64,000 bases of DNA from Gammaproteobacteria bacterium (lineage in GTDB: Bacteria > Pseudomonadota > Gammaproteobacteria > Arenicellales > Arenicellaceae), in assembly GCA_013002025.1 (NCBI GenBank), contig JABDKW010000051.1:31842-95841 (forward strand), read 5' to 3'. Every line of letters starts with the position of its first letter. The first letter of the stretch is position 1. The translations under genes were made by a program, and so were the position numbers. Shown in pieces: positions 18,629 through 27,748 of the stretch. Below the pieces are notes generated by a model that saw only the letters and a list, made by a program, of their open reading frames with translations, searched no databases and was not told where the DNA came from.

Positions 18629-20803
18629 ATGGATATCTCCCACATCTTTAATGAACTCAACGACGCCCAGCGCGAAGCCGTGGCGGCACCGCCCCAGGCG
18701 ATGCTGGTTCTGGCCGGTGCTGGCAGCGGCAAAACCCGGGTTTTAACATCTCGCATTGCGTATCTGGTCGAGGCACATCAAGTCTCACCGCTGTCCATTC
18801 TGGCGGTCACCTTTACCAATAAAGCCAGCCGCGAAATGCGCGGCCGCATCGAGAAAATACTCGGCCTGCCGATGAGCGGCATGTGGATTGGCACCTTTCA
18901 CAGCCTGGCGCATCGTTTGTTGCGCCAGCATTATGAAGAGGCTGGCCTGCCGCAAGCATTTCAAATTCTGGACAGCGATGATCAGCTCAGAATGATCAAA
19001 CGCAGCCTCAAGGAATTGGCGCTGGACGAGGCCTATTGGCCGCCGCGCCAACTGCAGTGGTACATCAATGGCCACAAGGAAGAAGGGCGGCGCCCGGCTC
19101 AGGTGCCACCCTCCAATGATTCGCAACAACAAACACTGCTGGCCGTGTATGCGCATTATGAGAATCTCTGTCAACGCTTTGGCTTGATCGACTTTTCCGA
19201 GTTGTTGCTGCGCGCTTATGAACTTTTACGCAATAATGAGGTGCTGCGCGAGCGCTACCAGAACCGTTTTCAGCATGTGTTGGTGGATGAATTTCAGGAC
19301 ACCAACTCCATTCAATATTCCTGGCTGCGGCTATTGGTACAAAAATCTCACAACCTGTTTGCGGTGGGTGATGACGATCAATCCATCTACGGGTGGCGCG
19401 GCGCCAAGGTGGAAAACATTCTGCAGTTTGAACGTGATTTCCCCAATACCAAGATGATTCGCCTGGAGCAGAACTATCGCTCCACCACAAATATTCTGGA
19501 TGCCGCCAATGCAGTGATCGAGAACAATGGGTCGCGACTTGGTAAAAAGCTATGGACCGCAGGCGAAGAAGGTGAGCCGGTAAAACTGTACACCGCCTAC
19601 AACGAGCAGGATGAAGCACGGTTTGTTATTGATCAGATTAGGCTGTGGGTCGATCAGGGGGGCTTGCGCAGCGAGGTGGCAATATTGTATCGCTCCAATG
19701 CCCAATCGCGAGTGTTTGAAGAAGTGCTGCTAAACGTGGGTATGCCCTATCGGGTGTATGGCGGCCTGCGTTTTTTCGAGCGCGCTGAAATTAAAGACGC
19801 CCTGGCCTATTTGCGGCTCTGCACGCGGCGCGACGATGACCCCTCGTTCGAACGCATCGTCAACACCCCCACCCGTGGCATCGGCAATAAAACCATCGAC
19901 ACGGTGCGCGAGTTCGCTCGCGCCGGGCAGCTATCGATGTGGGATGCCACCAATCAATTGATCACCAATGGCGGACTAAGCAGTCGCGCCACGTCCGCGC
20001 TGGCGGTGTTCGTCAACCTGATTCAGGAAATCGACGCGCAGATCAAAGATCAAGATTTATTCCAACAGATTGAGATCATGCTGGATCTATCCAAGCTGAT
20101 AGCACATTTTGAAAAAGAGAAAGGGGAAAAAGGCCAGGCCCGGGTTGAAAACCTGCAGGAGCTGATTACCGCGGCGCGTGGTTTTGAAATTGAAGAAACC
20201 GAAGATGATCTACCGCCGCTAGCCTCATTCCTCGCTCACGCAGCGCTGGAAGCCGGCGAAGGCCAGGCCGAGGAATGGGAAGACTGCGTGCAGTTGATGA
20301 GCCTGCACAGTGCCAAAGGGCTGGAATTTCCACTGGTGTTTTTAACCGGCATGGAAGAAGGCCTGTTCCCGCATCAGCGCTCGCTGGAAGAAGGCTCAGG
20401 TCGCCTCGAAGAAGAGCGCCGCCTTTGCTACGTGGGTATGACCCGCGCCATGCAACAACTGTGGCTGAGCTACGCTGAACTACGCCGCCTATACGGCTCA
20501 GAAAAGTACACCAGCCCGTCGCGCTTTCTCGGTGAAATACCCGAAGAACTTATCTCAGAGATTCGTGCCAAGCCCAAAAAGACCTACAGTGCGCCAGTTA
20601 AGCACAGCAATTGGGTCGATGATCAAAGTGCGCACGAGAGTGGTGTCTCCGTAGGCATGAACGTCAGCCACCCAAAGTTTGGTGATGGTGTGGTGGTAAG
20701 CCTCGAAGGGCAGGGTGAATACGCCCGCATTCAGATCAACTTCTCGGAGGTAGGCAGCAAATGGCTGGTACTGGCCTACGCCAATCTATCGCTGGCGGAA
20801 TAA
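18629..20803 (+). CDS. uvrD: DNA helicase II
   Basis: A 724-residue superfamily 1A 3'-5' helicase, close in length and sequence pattern to E. coli UvrD (720). Walker A GAGSGKT at residues 30-36, motif II VDEFQDTN near 218-225, motif III DDDQSIYGWRGA, motif IV EQNYRS, and motif V/VI LMSLHSAKGLEFP and YVGMTRAMQ. The C-terminal Tudor-like segment HPKFGDGVVVSLEGQGEYA, used for RNA polymerase contact in UvrD/PcrA, is present. It acts in nucleotide excision and mismatch repair. Its stop is one base from the convergent yrfG stop. Confidence 0.97.
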   Translation: MDISHIFNELNDAQREAVAAPPQAMLVLAGAGSGKTRVLTSRIAYLVEAHQVSPLSILAVTFTNKASREMRGRIEKILGLPMSGMWIGTFHSLAHRLLRQHYEEAGLPQAFQILDSDDQLRMIKRSLKELALDEAYWPPRQLQWYINGHKEEGRRPAQVPPSNDSQQQTLLAVYAHYENLCQRFGLIDFSELLLRAYELLRNNEVLRERYQNRFQHVLVDEFQDTNSIQYSWLRLLVQKSHNLFAVGDDDQSIYGWRGAKVENILQFERDFPNTKMIRLEQNYRSTTNILDAANAVIENNGSRLGKKLWTAGEEGEPVKLYTAYNEQDEARFVIDQIRLWVDQGGLRSEVAILYRSNAQSRVFEEVLLNVGMPYRVYGGLRFFERAEIKDALAYLRLCTRRDDDPSFERIVNTPTRGIGNKTIDTVREFARAGQLSMWDATNQLITNGGLSSRATSALAVFVNLIQEIDAQIKDQDLFQQIEIMLDLSKLIAHFEKEKGEKGQARVENLQELITAARGFEIEETEDDLPPLASFLAHAALEAGEGQAEEWEDCVQLMSLHSAKGLEFPLVFLTGMEEGLFPHQRSLEEGSGRLEEERRLCYVGMTRAMQQLWLSYAELRRLYGSEKYTSPSRFLGEIPEELISEIRAKPKKTYSAPVKHSNWVDDQSAHESGVSVGMNVSHPKFGDGVVVSLEGQGEYARIQINFSEVGSKWLVLAYANLSLAE

Positions 20804-20804
20804 T

Positions 20805-21458
20805 TTAGCCCGACTCGACAAAAAAGCTATCCAGCATTGGGTACTTACTGGCTTGTTTGCGCTGCCGTTGCGAATCAGGTTGTGCAATGCTGTAAATATG
20901 TTTGACCCCATAATGCGCCGCGGCGTCCAGTACAGCTTCGCTGTCATCGATAAACAAAGTCGTTTGTAAATCGAAGCCCTGCATGGCCTGCAGGCGTAAC
21001 CAAAAATCGGCCTGCTCCTTGGGCGCACCTAATTCGTGCGAGCACACCATGGTATCGAAAAATCGGTCCAGCGAGGTGTGTTTAACCTTTAGATTCAACA
21101 CCTCGCGGTGTGCGTTGGTAATTAAGCGTAAATCATCCACCTGCGCCCGGCAGTGCTCGAGAAACTCCTGCGCCAGCGGTCGGTAACCAATTTTGTGTGC
21201 CACATCCGCCTTGTGCTGCATGATGTCCAGCTCCAGCTCCTGCGACCAAAAATCCACGCAGTACCAGTTCAAGGTACCCGCGTGATTGGTGAACAGCGGG
21301 TTGAGCTTTTCTGCCACCTGCGCCGGTTCCAGCTGCTTGGCCTCGCCGTATACACGCGGCAGGTGATGCAGCCAGAAATGGCTGTCAAAGTGCAGGTCCA
21401 GCAGGGTGCCGTCCATGTCCAGCAGAACCGTCTTAATATTGGGCCAATCGAGTTGCAT
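20805..21458 (-). CDS. yrfG: HAD-family nucleotidase, YrfG-like (GMP/IMP nucleotidase)
   Basis: A 217-residue haloacid dehalogenase-type phosphatase. Motif I LLDMDGTLLD gives nucleophile Asp14 and Asp16, motif II LITNAH, motif III Lys in GAPKEQADFW, and motif IV FIDDSEA. The pattern HAGTLNWYCVDFWS and overall match to YrfG/YieH-group GMP/IMP 5'-nucleotidases support the name. Convergent with uvrD and divergent from dapF. Confidence 0.88.
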   Translation of the reverse strand: MQLDWPNIKTVLLDMDGTLLDLHFDSHFWLHHLPRVYGEAKQLEPAQVAEKLNPLFTNHAGTLNWYCVDFWSQELELDIMQHKADVAHKIGYRPLAQEFLEHCRAQVDDLRLITNAHREVLNLKVKHTSLDRFFDTMVCSHELGAPKEQADFWLRLQAMQGFDLQTTLFIDDSEAVLDAAAHYGVKHIYSIAQPDSQRQRKQASKYPMLDSFFVESG

Positions 21459-21542
21459 CGGTGTTTGTTCAGCGCCCTTGGCAATGTGCGGGTTACAGCG
21501 CAGATTATATGGTTAAATACGCGCTATGCCAGAGGCTGATGA

Positions 21543-22382
21543 ATGAAAACCCCGTTCACAAAAATGCAGGCGCTGGGCAACGATTTTGTTGTGTTTGATG
21601 CCACCCGCCAAGCGCTGTCTCTGACAGCGGCAATGGCCGCGCGCATTGCCCATCGGCAGCTCGGCATTGGCTGCGATCAGATTCTGCTGGTTGAAGCCTC
21701 AGACCGTGACGCTATCGACTTTAAATACCGCATTCTCAATGCCGATGGCTCGGAAGTAGGCCAGTGCGGAAATGGGGCGCGTTGTTTTATGCATTTTGTA
21801 CGGCAACAGGGCCTCACCGACAAACGCACGCTGTCGGTGGCAACGCTGGGCGGCGACCTGTTACTTGAATTGCTCGACGATGACCAGGTGCGGGTCAATA
21901 TGGGCATCCCCAAATTTGCCCCGGCTGATATTCCACTGGCGGTAGACAATGAAGCGCCTAAATATTCGATTAAAAAGGATGGCGACGCCATCGAGTTTTA
22001 CGCTCTGTCTATTGGCAACCCGCACGCAGTGATCGAAGTCGATAACGTTAGCAGTGCACCGGTGGACCTGGTTGGTCCGATGCTGGAGTCGCACCCACTA
22101 TTCCCGGAACGGGTCAATGTCGGGTTTATGCAAATCAACAGCAAAACTGATATCGCATTACGCGTATTCGAGCGCGGCGCAGGTGAAACTTTGGCCTGTG
22201 GCAGCGGCGCCTGTGCGGCCGTGGTGGCCGGCATTCGAGCCGGCAAGCTGGCCAATCAGGTAAGCGCACAATTACCGGGCGGTCGCCTACAGATAGAATG
22301 GGCCGGTAACGCAGAACCGGTGTTTATGAGCGGCCCAGCGTATACTTCCTTCACCGGCGAAATTGACCTTAGTGAGCTATGA
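21543..22382 (+). CDS. dapF: Diaminopimelate epimerase
   Basis: A 279-residue cofactor-independent racemase converting LL- to meso-diaminopimelate for lysine and peptidoglycan. Both catalytic thiols are present: Cys75 in GQCGNGARC and Cys219 in LACGSGAC. The order dapF-DUF484-xerC is a classic gammaproteobacterial operon, and intergenic gaps here are 35 and 2 bases. Confidence 0.97.
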   Translation: MKTPFTKMQALGNDFVVFDATRQALSLTAAMAARIAHRQLGIGCDQILLVEASDRDAIDFKYRILNADGSEVGQCGNGARCFMHFVRQQGLTDKRTLSVATLGGDLLLELLDDDQVRVNMGIPKFAPADIPLAVDNEAPKYSIKKDGDAIEFYALSIGNPHAVIEVDNVSSAPVDLVGPMLESHPLFPERVNVGFMQINSKTDIALRVFERGAGETLACGSGACAAVVAGIRAGKLANQVSAQLPGGRLQIEWAGNAEPVFMSGPAYTSFTGEIDLSEL

Positions 22383-22417
22383 GCACGCTTTAACCCTTTT
22401 CCTATCCCAGACACCAT

Positions 22418-23083
22418 ATGACGCAAACAGAAACCGATCTATATCATAAGGACGACGAGCTATTGGCTTTACTAAAGGCCAACCCCGATATCTTTCAACG
22501 CCATCCCGAGCTGCTGGAATTAATCAGCTTGAATGACAATCGCGGTACGGCATCGCTGTTAGAGCGGCAGATCGACACCCTCAAATCCCGCCTCGCACAG
22601 TTTCGTTCACAACACTCAGAACTGATCGAGGTGGCGCGCGAAAATGAACAAATCAGCGACAGCTTTAGCCGCATACTGTGTCAGTTAATCGGTTTTGAAA
22701 ACCTCTCGGAGTTCGCCGGTGAATTTCCACAGGCCCTGCGTAAAACCTTTGGCGTGAATGAGGTAGCGTTCAAAACCGCTCGCGGCGTGGCACAACGCCC
22801 AGATGAAAAGCCCGCCTACGAAGATGCATTGCGTCGCCTTAGCCATCAACATGCAGTCTGTGATGAACGCTGGCCAAGCGGTATTCTGAAGCTGTTCTTC
22901 AGCGAGGCCATCGGCTCAGCCGCACTGATCCCCATGCTCACCAGTGATCGACAGACCATTGGCATTCTGGCGCTGGGCTCAAATGACGCCAGCCGCTATA
23001 CGCATGATTTAGGCACCGCGCATTTGGATCGCCTCGGCCAAATGGCGGGTATCTGTCTAGCGCGCTTGCAACCCACCGAGTAA
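22418..23083 (+). CDS. DUF484 family protein (GAF-like)
   Basis: A 221-residue cytosolic protein always found between dapF and xerC in related bacteria. The N-terminal part (DELLALLKANPDIFQRHPEL) is followed by a short coiled coil and a GAF-like C-terminal half (LIPMLTSDRQTIGILALGS). The molecular role of the family is not established. xerC begins two bases after the stop, so the two are probably co-translated. Confidence 0.88.
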   Translation: MTQTETDLYHKDDELLALLKANPDIFQRHPELLELISLNDNRGTASLLERQIDTLKSRLAQFRSQHSELIEVARENEQISDSFSRILCQLIGFENLSEFAGEFPQALRKTFGVNEVAFKTARGVAQRPDEKPAYEDALRRLSHQHAVCDERWPSGILKLFFSEAIGSAALIPMLTSDRQTIGILALGSNDASRYTHDLGTAHLDRLGQMAGICLARLQPTE

Positions 23084-23085
23084 CC

Positions 23086-24000
23086 ATGGCTGGCGCCCCT
23101 CAAGCTGACGTTGAGGCCTATCTCAGCAGCTTGCAGGTAGAGCGCCGTTTGTCGCCGCACACCCTGGCTGCCTACCAGCGCGATATCAATAAACTGTTCG
23201 CGTTTTGTGATCAACGCGGCCTGTTGCTGTGGCAGGGCCTGACCACCCATGTGGTGCGCCAGTTTGCCGCCAGCCTCAATGCCAAGGGCATGAGTGCCAA
23301 GAGCATTCAACGCATACTCTCGTCGGGTCGCGGCCTGGCCCAATTTTTAATCCAGCGTGGCAGTTTGACCACCAACCCCTTCGATGACGTAAGAGCACCG
23401 AAAGCGGAGAAACGCCTGCCTAAGACGCTAAGCGTTGATCAGATCACCTCGCTGATTGAGATTGAAGCCAATAACCCTCTTAGCTACCGCGACAAAGCGG
23501 CCATGGAGCTGTTTTATTCCTCAGGCATGCGATTAGCCGAACTGTGTAATCTGGATTTAAATGATCTGATGCTGCCGGAGCGTCTGGTGCGCGTCACCGG
23601 CAAGGGCAATAAAACCCGCGACTTGCCGATTGGCAAATACGCCGATCAGGCTCTACGAGACTGGCTGTTACAACGCAATGAGTTGCCATTGAAAGATTAC
23701 GAAGCGGTATTTGTGTCCAAGCATGGTCGGCGGATTAATCCACGCACCATTCAACAGCGGGTTAAATACTGGGCGACACGACAGGGCATTGATATACCAG
23801 TAAGCCCGCATATGTTGCGACACTCTTTTGCCAGCCACCTGTTGGAATCCAGCGGCGAATTACGCGCGGTGCAAGAGCTGCTTGGCCACGCCAATATCAG
23901 TACCACCCAGATTTACACGCATCTGGATTTTCAACATTTGGCACAGGTCTACGACGATGCCCACCCGCGCGCCAAAAAAGGCAAACCCGAGAACAACTAG
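23086..24000 (+). CDS. xerC: Tyrosine recombinase XerC
   Basis: A 304-residue site-specific recombinase acting with XerD and FtsK at dif to resolve chromosome dimers. N-terminal core-binding domain at about residues 8-95; catalytic domain with Arg149, Lys173, His242, Arg245, His268 and nucleophile Tyr277 all visible (SSGMRLAEL, HMLRHSFASH, LGHANIS, IYTHL). Its TAG stop shares the palindrome CTAG at 23997-24000 with the convergent P450 stop, so the two genes overlap by four bases. Confidence 0.96.
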   Translation: MAGAPQADVEAYLSSLQVERRLSPHTLAAYQRDINKLFAFCDQRGLLLWQGLTTHVVRQFAASLNAKGMSAKSIQRILSSGRGLAQFLIQRGSLTTNPFDDVRAPKAEKRLPKTLSVDQITSLIEIEANNPLSYRDKAAMELFYSSGMRLAELCNLDLNDLMLPERLVRVTGKGNKTRDLPIGKYADQALRDWLLQRNELPLKDYEAVFVSKHGRRINPRTIQQRVKYWATRQGIDIPVSPHMLRHSFASHLLESSGELRAVQELLGHANISTTQIYTHLDFQHLAQVYDDAHPRAKKGKPENN

Positions 24001-25319
24001 CCAAGGGTTTTCAGAGAAAGGGGCAAAGCGTCTGAGGGTTTGCCAATGGGGGCCGGCTGATAGGGCATTTCATAATCAGTTGGCACCTCGAGCTGGTAAT
24101 AGCGCAGCAGATGGAACAGCACCTGCTTCACCTGCAATTCGGCAAACTTCAAGCCCAGACATTTATGCGCACCGCCACCGAAGGGGATATAGGCGTGGCG
24201 GTGTATTTTGTCTTCCGCCCGCTGTTTGTCAAAACGTAGCGGGTCGAAGCACTGGGGGTCCTTCCAGATTGATGCCAGGCGGTGCGTAAAGTATGGGCTG
24301 ACATGCACCTGCTCACCGCGCTTTATAGCGTAGCCCTCAAACTCGCAATCACGAATTGCGTGGCGAGGGATGGTCGGCAACGGGGGATACAGGCGCAAGG
24401 CTTCTTTAAACACCAGACCGGTCAACTGCATGTCGCCCAACTGCGCATAGCTAACAGAGTTATTCTCAACCGCTGCGTGTTCTTCGCGTAACTTGTCCTG
24501 CCACTGCGGATGCTTGGCCAGCGCAAAGCACACACTGGACAGCGAGCTGGTGGTGGTGTCGTGCGCCGCCATCATCAGGAATATCATATGGTCGATGATG
24601 TCCTGATCTGAAAACCCTTCGCCCTCATCGCTCTGTGCGCGACAAATCTCGGTGAACATATCCGCCTCCGAGGGGTTATAAGCGGATTTGCGCCGTGCCT
24701 CGATGCGGCTACCAAAATGCTCTTCAAGGTAGGCCCGCCCTGCCAGCCCGCGCTGATATTTATTACCCAACATCGGGTAGCGCACGATCACCATTGCCGC
24801 ATTCACCAAATCAACAAACGAGGTGTTTACGTCATTGGCTTCGTCAGACAGTGACTCACCAACAAATATTTTGGTGGCGAGATCAAGCGTCAGTTCCTTG
24901 ATCGCGGGGTAGAACAGAAACGGTGAACGCTGAGACCAGGCCTGCACTGCGGCATCGATATCGGGGTTCATGGCATCGACATACAAGGCCAATGCATCAC
25001 TCTTGAATGGCGCACCCATTAAACGCCGATGAAAACGATGGTCATCGCCATCACGCAGCATAAGGCCGTTGGGAAATAACTCCTTCAGTGAGCGATTCCA
25101 GGCCAGCCGGCTGGAAAAATTCTTATCCCGGTCGAGCAATACAAACTCATTGCCTTCAGGGCTCAACAGATGCACCGCCTTCTGACCTAAAAAGCGATTG
25201 AAATACACCGCGCCATGGCGCTGGTACATGGTTTCATACAACTGGTTGCAGTTGCGCATGAAGGCCAGCGTCTGACCCAGCCAGGGCAGGCCGTTCTCAC
25301 CGGGGACGGTTTTAAGCAT
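23997..25319 (-). CDS. Cytochrome P450
   Basis: A 440-residue soluble P450 without a membrane anchor. I-helix AAHDTTTSS (residues 251-259), K-helix ExxR as EALR (306-309), PERF-like region LRFDKQRAED, and heme loop FGGGAHKCLG with proximal thiolate Cys387. It resembles the CYP51/CYP120-type bacterial group more than class I camphor-type enzymes. Substrate unknown; no ferredoxin or reductase gene is adjacent, so redox partners must come from elsewhere. It sits at the end of the conserved dapF-xerC block, where a haloacid dehalogenase gene is common in relatives. Confidence 0.92.
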   Translation of the reverse strand: MLKTVPGENGLPWLGQTLAFMRNCNQLYETMYQRHGAVYFNRFLGQKAVHLLSPEGNEFVLLDRDKNFSSRLAWNRSLKELFPNGLMLRDGDDHRFHRRLMGAPFKSDALALYVDAMNPDIDAAVQAWSQRSPFLFYPAIKELTLDLATKIFVGESLSDEANDVNTSFVDLVNAAMVIVRYPMLGNKYQRGLAGRAYLEEHFGSRIEARRKSAYNPSEADMFTEICRAQSDEGEGFSDQDIIDHMIFLMMAAHDTTTSSLSSVCFALAKHPQWQDKLREEHAAVENNSVSYAQLGDMQLTGLVFKEALRLYPPLPTIPRHAIRDCEFEGYAIKRGEQVHVSPYFTHRLASIWKDPQCFDPLRFDKQRAEDKIHRHAYIPFGGGAHKCLGLKFAELQVKQVLFHLLRYYQLEVPTDYEMPYQPAPIGKPSDALPLSLKTLG

Positions 25320-25432
25320 TAGAGTGAACGCTCTGATCGAAAGGCGCTACTTTAACAGACACCGGCGCTGTCACTAAACAGTTCCCGTGTTGAGTTAATT
25401 GTGCATGACGATTACGGCGACCCGCGCGCCAG

Positions 25433-25651
25433 TTAGGCATAAATCAAACCCAAAATAGCCAGAGAATTAATTAACAATAGGATTATAGCCACGCGGTATT
25501 GCTTCTTAACTATATAGAGCAAGGCCACCACAAACATCAGCAGAGTGATGACAACTGCGGGCGTAAAGGGTGCCTGCACCAGCACGGCACTGACGGCCGA
25601 CACAACAATCATTGTGCCGGCAATCAGCTTATGGCTAAGTTTGCTCGCCAT
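25433..25651 (-). CDS. Small membrane protein, unknown
   Basis: A 72-residue hydrophobic protein with two or three membrane segments (IAGTMIVVSAVSAVLV, AVVITLLMFVVALLYIV, VAIILLLINSLAILGLIYA) separated by a KKQYR cytoplasmic loop. No family recognised. It follows the membrane-anchored XRE regulator after 27 bases on the same strand, so it is probably co-transcribed and may be its partner or target. Confidence 0.65.
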   Translation of the reverse strand: MASKLSHKLIAGTMIVVSAVSAVLVQAPFTPAVVITLLMFVVALLYIVKKQYRVAIILLLINSLAILGLIYA

Positions 25652-25678
25652 CTCTATTACATCTTCCTATAAGCGCGC

Positions 25679-26092
25679 CTACCAAATCCGGCGTTCATCC
25701 CCGTATCGTACAAACACCGCCGAGATGTAGGCACACAGAAAAAAGGCACTGGCTAACGGCGGCTTATCAATAAAAAACCAAAACACAAATCCGCCCACCA
25801 AAAAGAATATTTCAAACCAGATCATGGTGCGTTTTTTATAAATACCAATCATATTGGCCCGATACCACCAAGGCAGGGCCTTCCAGGATTCCGACTCTTT
25901 ATCTATCACAGTAATTTCCTCTGTTAGTTGTTCAATGTTGACTTCTAATACAGAGGCAAGGCATTTGAGTGTTTCCATGCTGGCTTTCTGACCGCTCTCC
26001 ACGCGCTGAATGGTTCTCACATTCAAATCGCAGAATTCAGCCAGTTGTTCCTGAGACCAACCATGTTTATCGCGTAATTTTTTAACAATCAT
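25679..26092 (-). CDS. XRE-type HTH regulator with C-terminal membrane domain
   Basis: A 137-residue protein. Residues 1-58 are a Cro/C1-type helix-turn-helix (WSQEQLAEFCDLNVRTIQRVESG), and residues 88-131 form two hydrophobic segments with a short turn (MIWFEIFFLVGGFVFWFFI and LASAFFLCAYISAVFV). The DNA-binding domain would be tethered to the inner membrane, which suggests sensing of a membrane or envelope state. The membrane signal is unknown. Inverted repeats just upstream (26170-26213) are candidate autoregulatory sites, and a small membrane protein gene follows. Confidence 0.8.
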   Translation of the reverse strand: MIVKKLRDKHGWSQEQLAEFCDLNVRTIQRVESGQKASMETLKCLASVLEVNIEQLTEEITVIDKESESWKALPWWYRANMIGIYKKRTMIWFEIFFLVGGFVFWFFIDKPPLASAFFLCAYISAVFVRYGDERRIW

Positions 26093-26169
26093 AATTATCC
26101 AAAACCCATAGCCAGTTAACGATTCATGTTTACCTTACCTCTCGGCAAGGAAATACTGACAGTTTAACA

Positions 26170-26213
26170 CCCCTGTCGGACACGACTATTGCCCGACAAC
26201 AACCCGACAGAGG
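26170..26213. promoter_or_regulatory. Inverted repeats upstream of XRE regulator, candidate operator
   Basis: CCCCTGTCGG at 26170-26179 and CCGACAGAGG at 26204-26213 are inverted copies matching 9 of 10 bases, and a third CCCGACA lies between them at 26192-26198. They sit about 80-120 bases upstream of the XRE regulator start. Binding is inferred from position only. Confidence 0.4.
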
Positions 26214-26349
26214 CTAGACGGCTTGGCTTAATAATATAAAAACGATACGACGCACGTAGGGCATACCATCCAATTAGCCAGAAAATTACCCGCAGCAAGG
26301 CATACTGCCGAGCTATTATGGGACCGTTACAGCTGTCACTCACTCTTCA

Positions 26350-26553
26350 TTGCCGAACCGAAAAGAAAAGCCATTGTTATCTGGGAAGCCTGATATTCCA
26401 GATCCTCCGCAAAAGCCAGAGCCCCTGGAGTGCTGTGGTGGCGGGTGCTACCCCTGTGTGTTCGATTACTACTATGATCAATTAGCAGAGTGGGAACAGC
26501 GCCATGGAATCCTGCTGCAGGAATGGGAGCGCCGAGAAAAGAAAGACCGATAG
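26350..26553 (+). CDS. Oxidoreductase-like domain small Cys-rich protein
   Basis: A 67-residue protein matching the short Oxidored-like pattern: proline-rich lead-in, Cys28-Cys29, then Cys33 and Cys36 (ECCGGGCYPCVFDYYYD), followed by an acidic/aromatic helix. The cysteines suggest metal or disulfide chemistry; function of the family is unclear. The start is uncertain: TTG at 26350 is the only canonical start near the motif, and the frame is open further upstream without an ATG. A hairpin terminator follows at 26624. Confidence 0.65.
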   Translation: MPNRKEKPLLSGKPDIPDPPQKPEPLECCGGGCYPCVFDYYYDQLAEWEQRHGILLQEWERREKKDR

Positions 26554-26623
26554 CTAATTAATGAGGAAACTGTGGGGCGGCTTTGTGCTGCGGTTTCAAC
26601 CGGTCGAAGCGGACATTGGAGAT

Positions 26624-26641
26624 AAAGGGCTCTGGCCCTTT
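26624..26641. terminator. Short bidirectional intrinsic terminator
   Basis: Perfect 7-bp stem AAAGGGC/GCCCTTT with loop TCTG, followed by TTAATTT on the plus strand and TTTATCT on the minus strand. It separates two convergent genes and touches the stop codon of the minus-strand gene. Confidence 0.65.
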
Positions 26642-27363
26642 TAATTTGTTCCCGGCCCAAGTACCGTTAGTGTGTTTTTGATCCGTTCGAGGTGCGCTCG
26701 CTCGATTTCCGACCAATGTTCAGCTTCAGCACCGTCATCTTTAAGGTCTGCTGCGGTCGTGCCATACGCGGCAAGGTCATCCATAAAGATAATCATTAAT
26801 TCTTTCTGTCGTGACGCATCGGTGAGGTACACCATTCGTGCATAGAGTACTTCTTGAGGGTACGAATAGCCTTTTCCTGCAAGAAACTGCCGCACCAATG
26901 CGCTATCGGTTCCCCGCTTCCGCTTCTTGTTAGGGTCGAACCGGAAAGCGTCTGTGTCTGCATAAAACTCGTAATCTCCTAACTTCAACCGCAGCGGCGA
27001 ATCGTCATAATCGTATGTGTAAGATTTACCACGCAGATAAGCTTCATATTGCACCCAATATAAACTCTTTAGTTTGCCATCAGGGGTCGTCTCAACAAAA
27101 AAGTGCTGCTCGGTATCAGCCACGCCGTACAAAACAAACTTTTGCCCACCCAAATGTTGATACTTTGAATCGAAGCGTAGTGTTAAAGCTGGATCATAGG
27201 TTGATACTAGATCATTTCCGATGACAGAGCGGCCAAGATTAGTTTCTTCGGGCATGGTAGTAAAACGACCACGATCAGAGAAATACCAGTGCGCAATGGC
27301 CAACCCGGTGACAACAATTAATGCAGTGAACAATGATGCTTTTTTCATTTTCATGCCGAGCAT
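26641..27363 (-). CDS. Membrane-anchored or secreted protein of unknown function
   Basis: About 240 residues from the ATG at 27363, which has a GGGA about eight bases upstream; the longer frame to 27465 would overlap the antitoxin gene. An N-terminal signal anchor (ASLFTALIVVTGLAIAHWYF) is followed by a soluble, charged domain rich in Tyr, Asp and Lys. No family recognised. It may be the third gene of the toxin-antitoxin transcript, but the 85-base gap and anchored location argue for an independent role. Confidence 0.6.
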   Translation of the reverse strand: MLGMKMKKASLFTALIVVTGLAIAHWYFSDRGRFTTMPEETNLGRSVIGNDLVSTYDPALTLRFDSKYQHLGGQKFVLYGVADTEQHFFVETTPDGKLKSLYWVQYEAYLRGKSYTYDYDDSPLRLKLGDYEFYADTDAFRFDPNKKRKRGTDSALVRQFLAGKGYSYPQEVLYARMVYLTDASRQKELMIIFMDDLAAYGTTAADLKDDGAEAEHWSEIERAHLERIKNTLTVLGPGTN

Positions 27364-27448
27364 TATTGTCCCAGTAGCATCTTTTGACCAACACTGAATG
27401 ACCGCTCTGTGTATTGTAACCGCCTCAACTTTGTGCCCGTAGCGGTCG

Positions 27449-27748
27449 TTACGCGGCTGATACATTTATCTTTACACCAAGAGAATGCAGAACTTTTTGC
27501 ACCGTTTCATATCTTGGTTTCGCTCCCGGGGAAAACGCCTTATATAGGCTTTCCCGCCCCAATCCTGACTCTTGTGCAATTGCAGACATGCCTCGCGCTT
27601 TGGCAACATGACCAATGGCAGCAAGAAATACACTTGAATCATCTTCTTCAAGCGCAGCAGAGAGATACTCTGCGATAGCCTCTTCACTATCGAGATATAC
27701 ACTTGGATCAAACTCTGTAATTTTAACCATATTAGATACTCCACTCAT
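27449..27748 (-). CDS. Antitoxin of RelE/HigB-type module (HTH)
   Basis: A 99-residue protein resembling the addiction-module antidote family paired with PF05973-type toxins. The N-terminal half (FDPSVYLDSEEAIAEYL) would cover the toxin, and the C-terminal half holds a helix-turn-helix (GMSAIAQESGLGRESLYKAF). Its ATG overlaps the toxin stop (ATGA, 27745-27748), giving toxin-first order. It probably represses its own promoter at the 28042-28063 palindrome. Confidence 0.85.
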   Translation of the reverse strand: MSGVSNMVKITEFDPSVYLDSEEAIAEYLSAALEEDDSSVFLAAIGHVAKARGMSAIAQESGLGRESLYKAFSPGAKPRYETVQKVLHSLGVKINVSAA

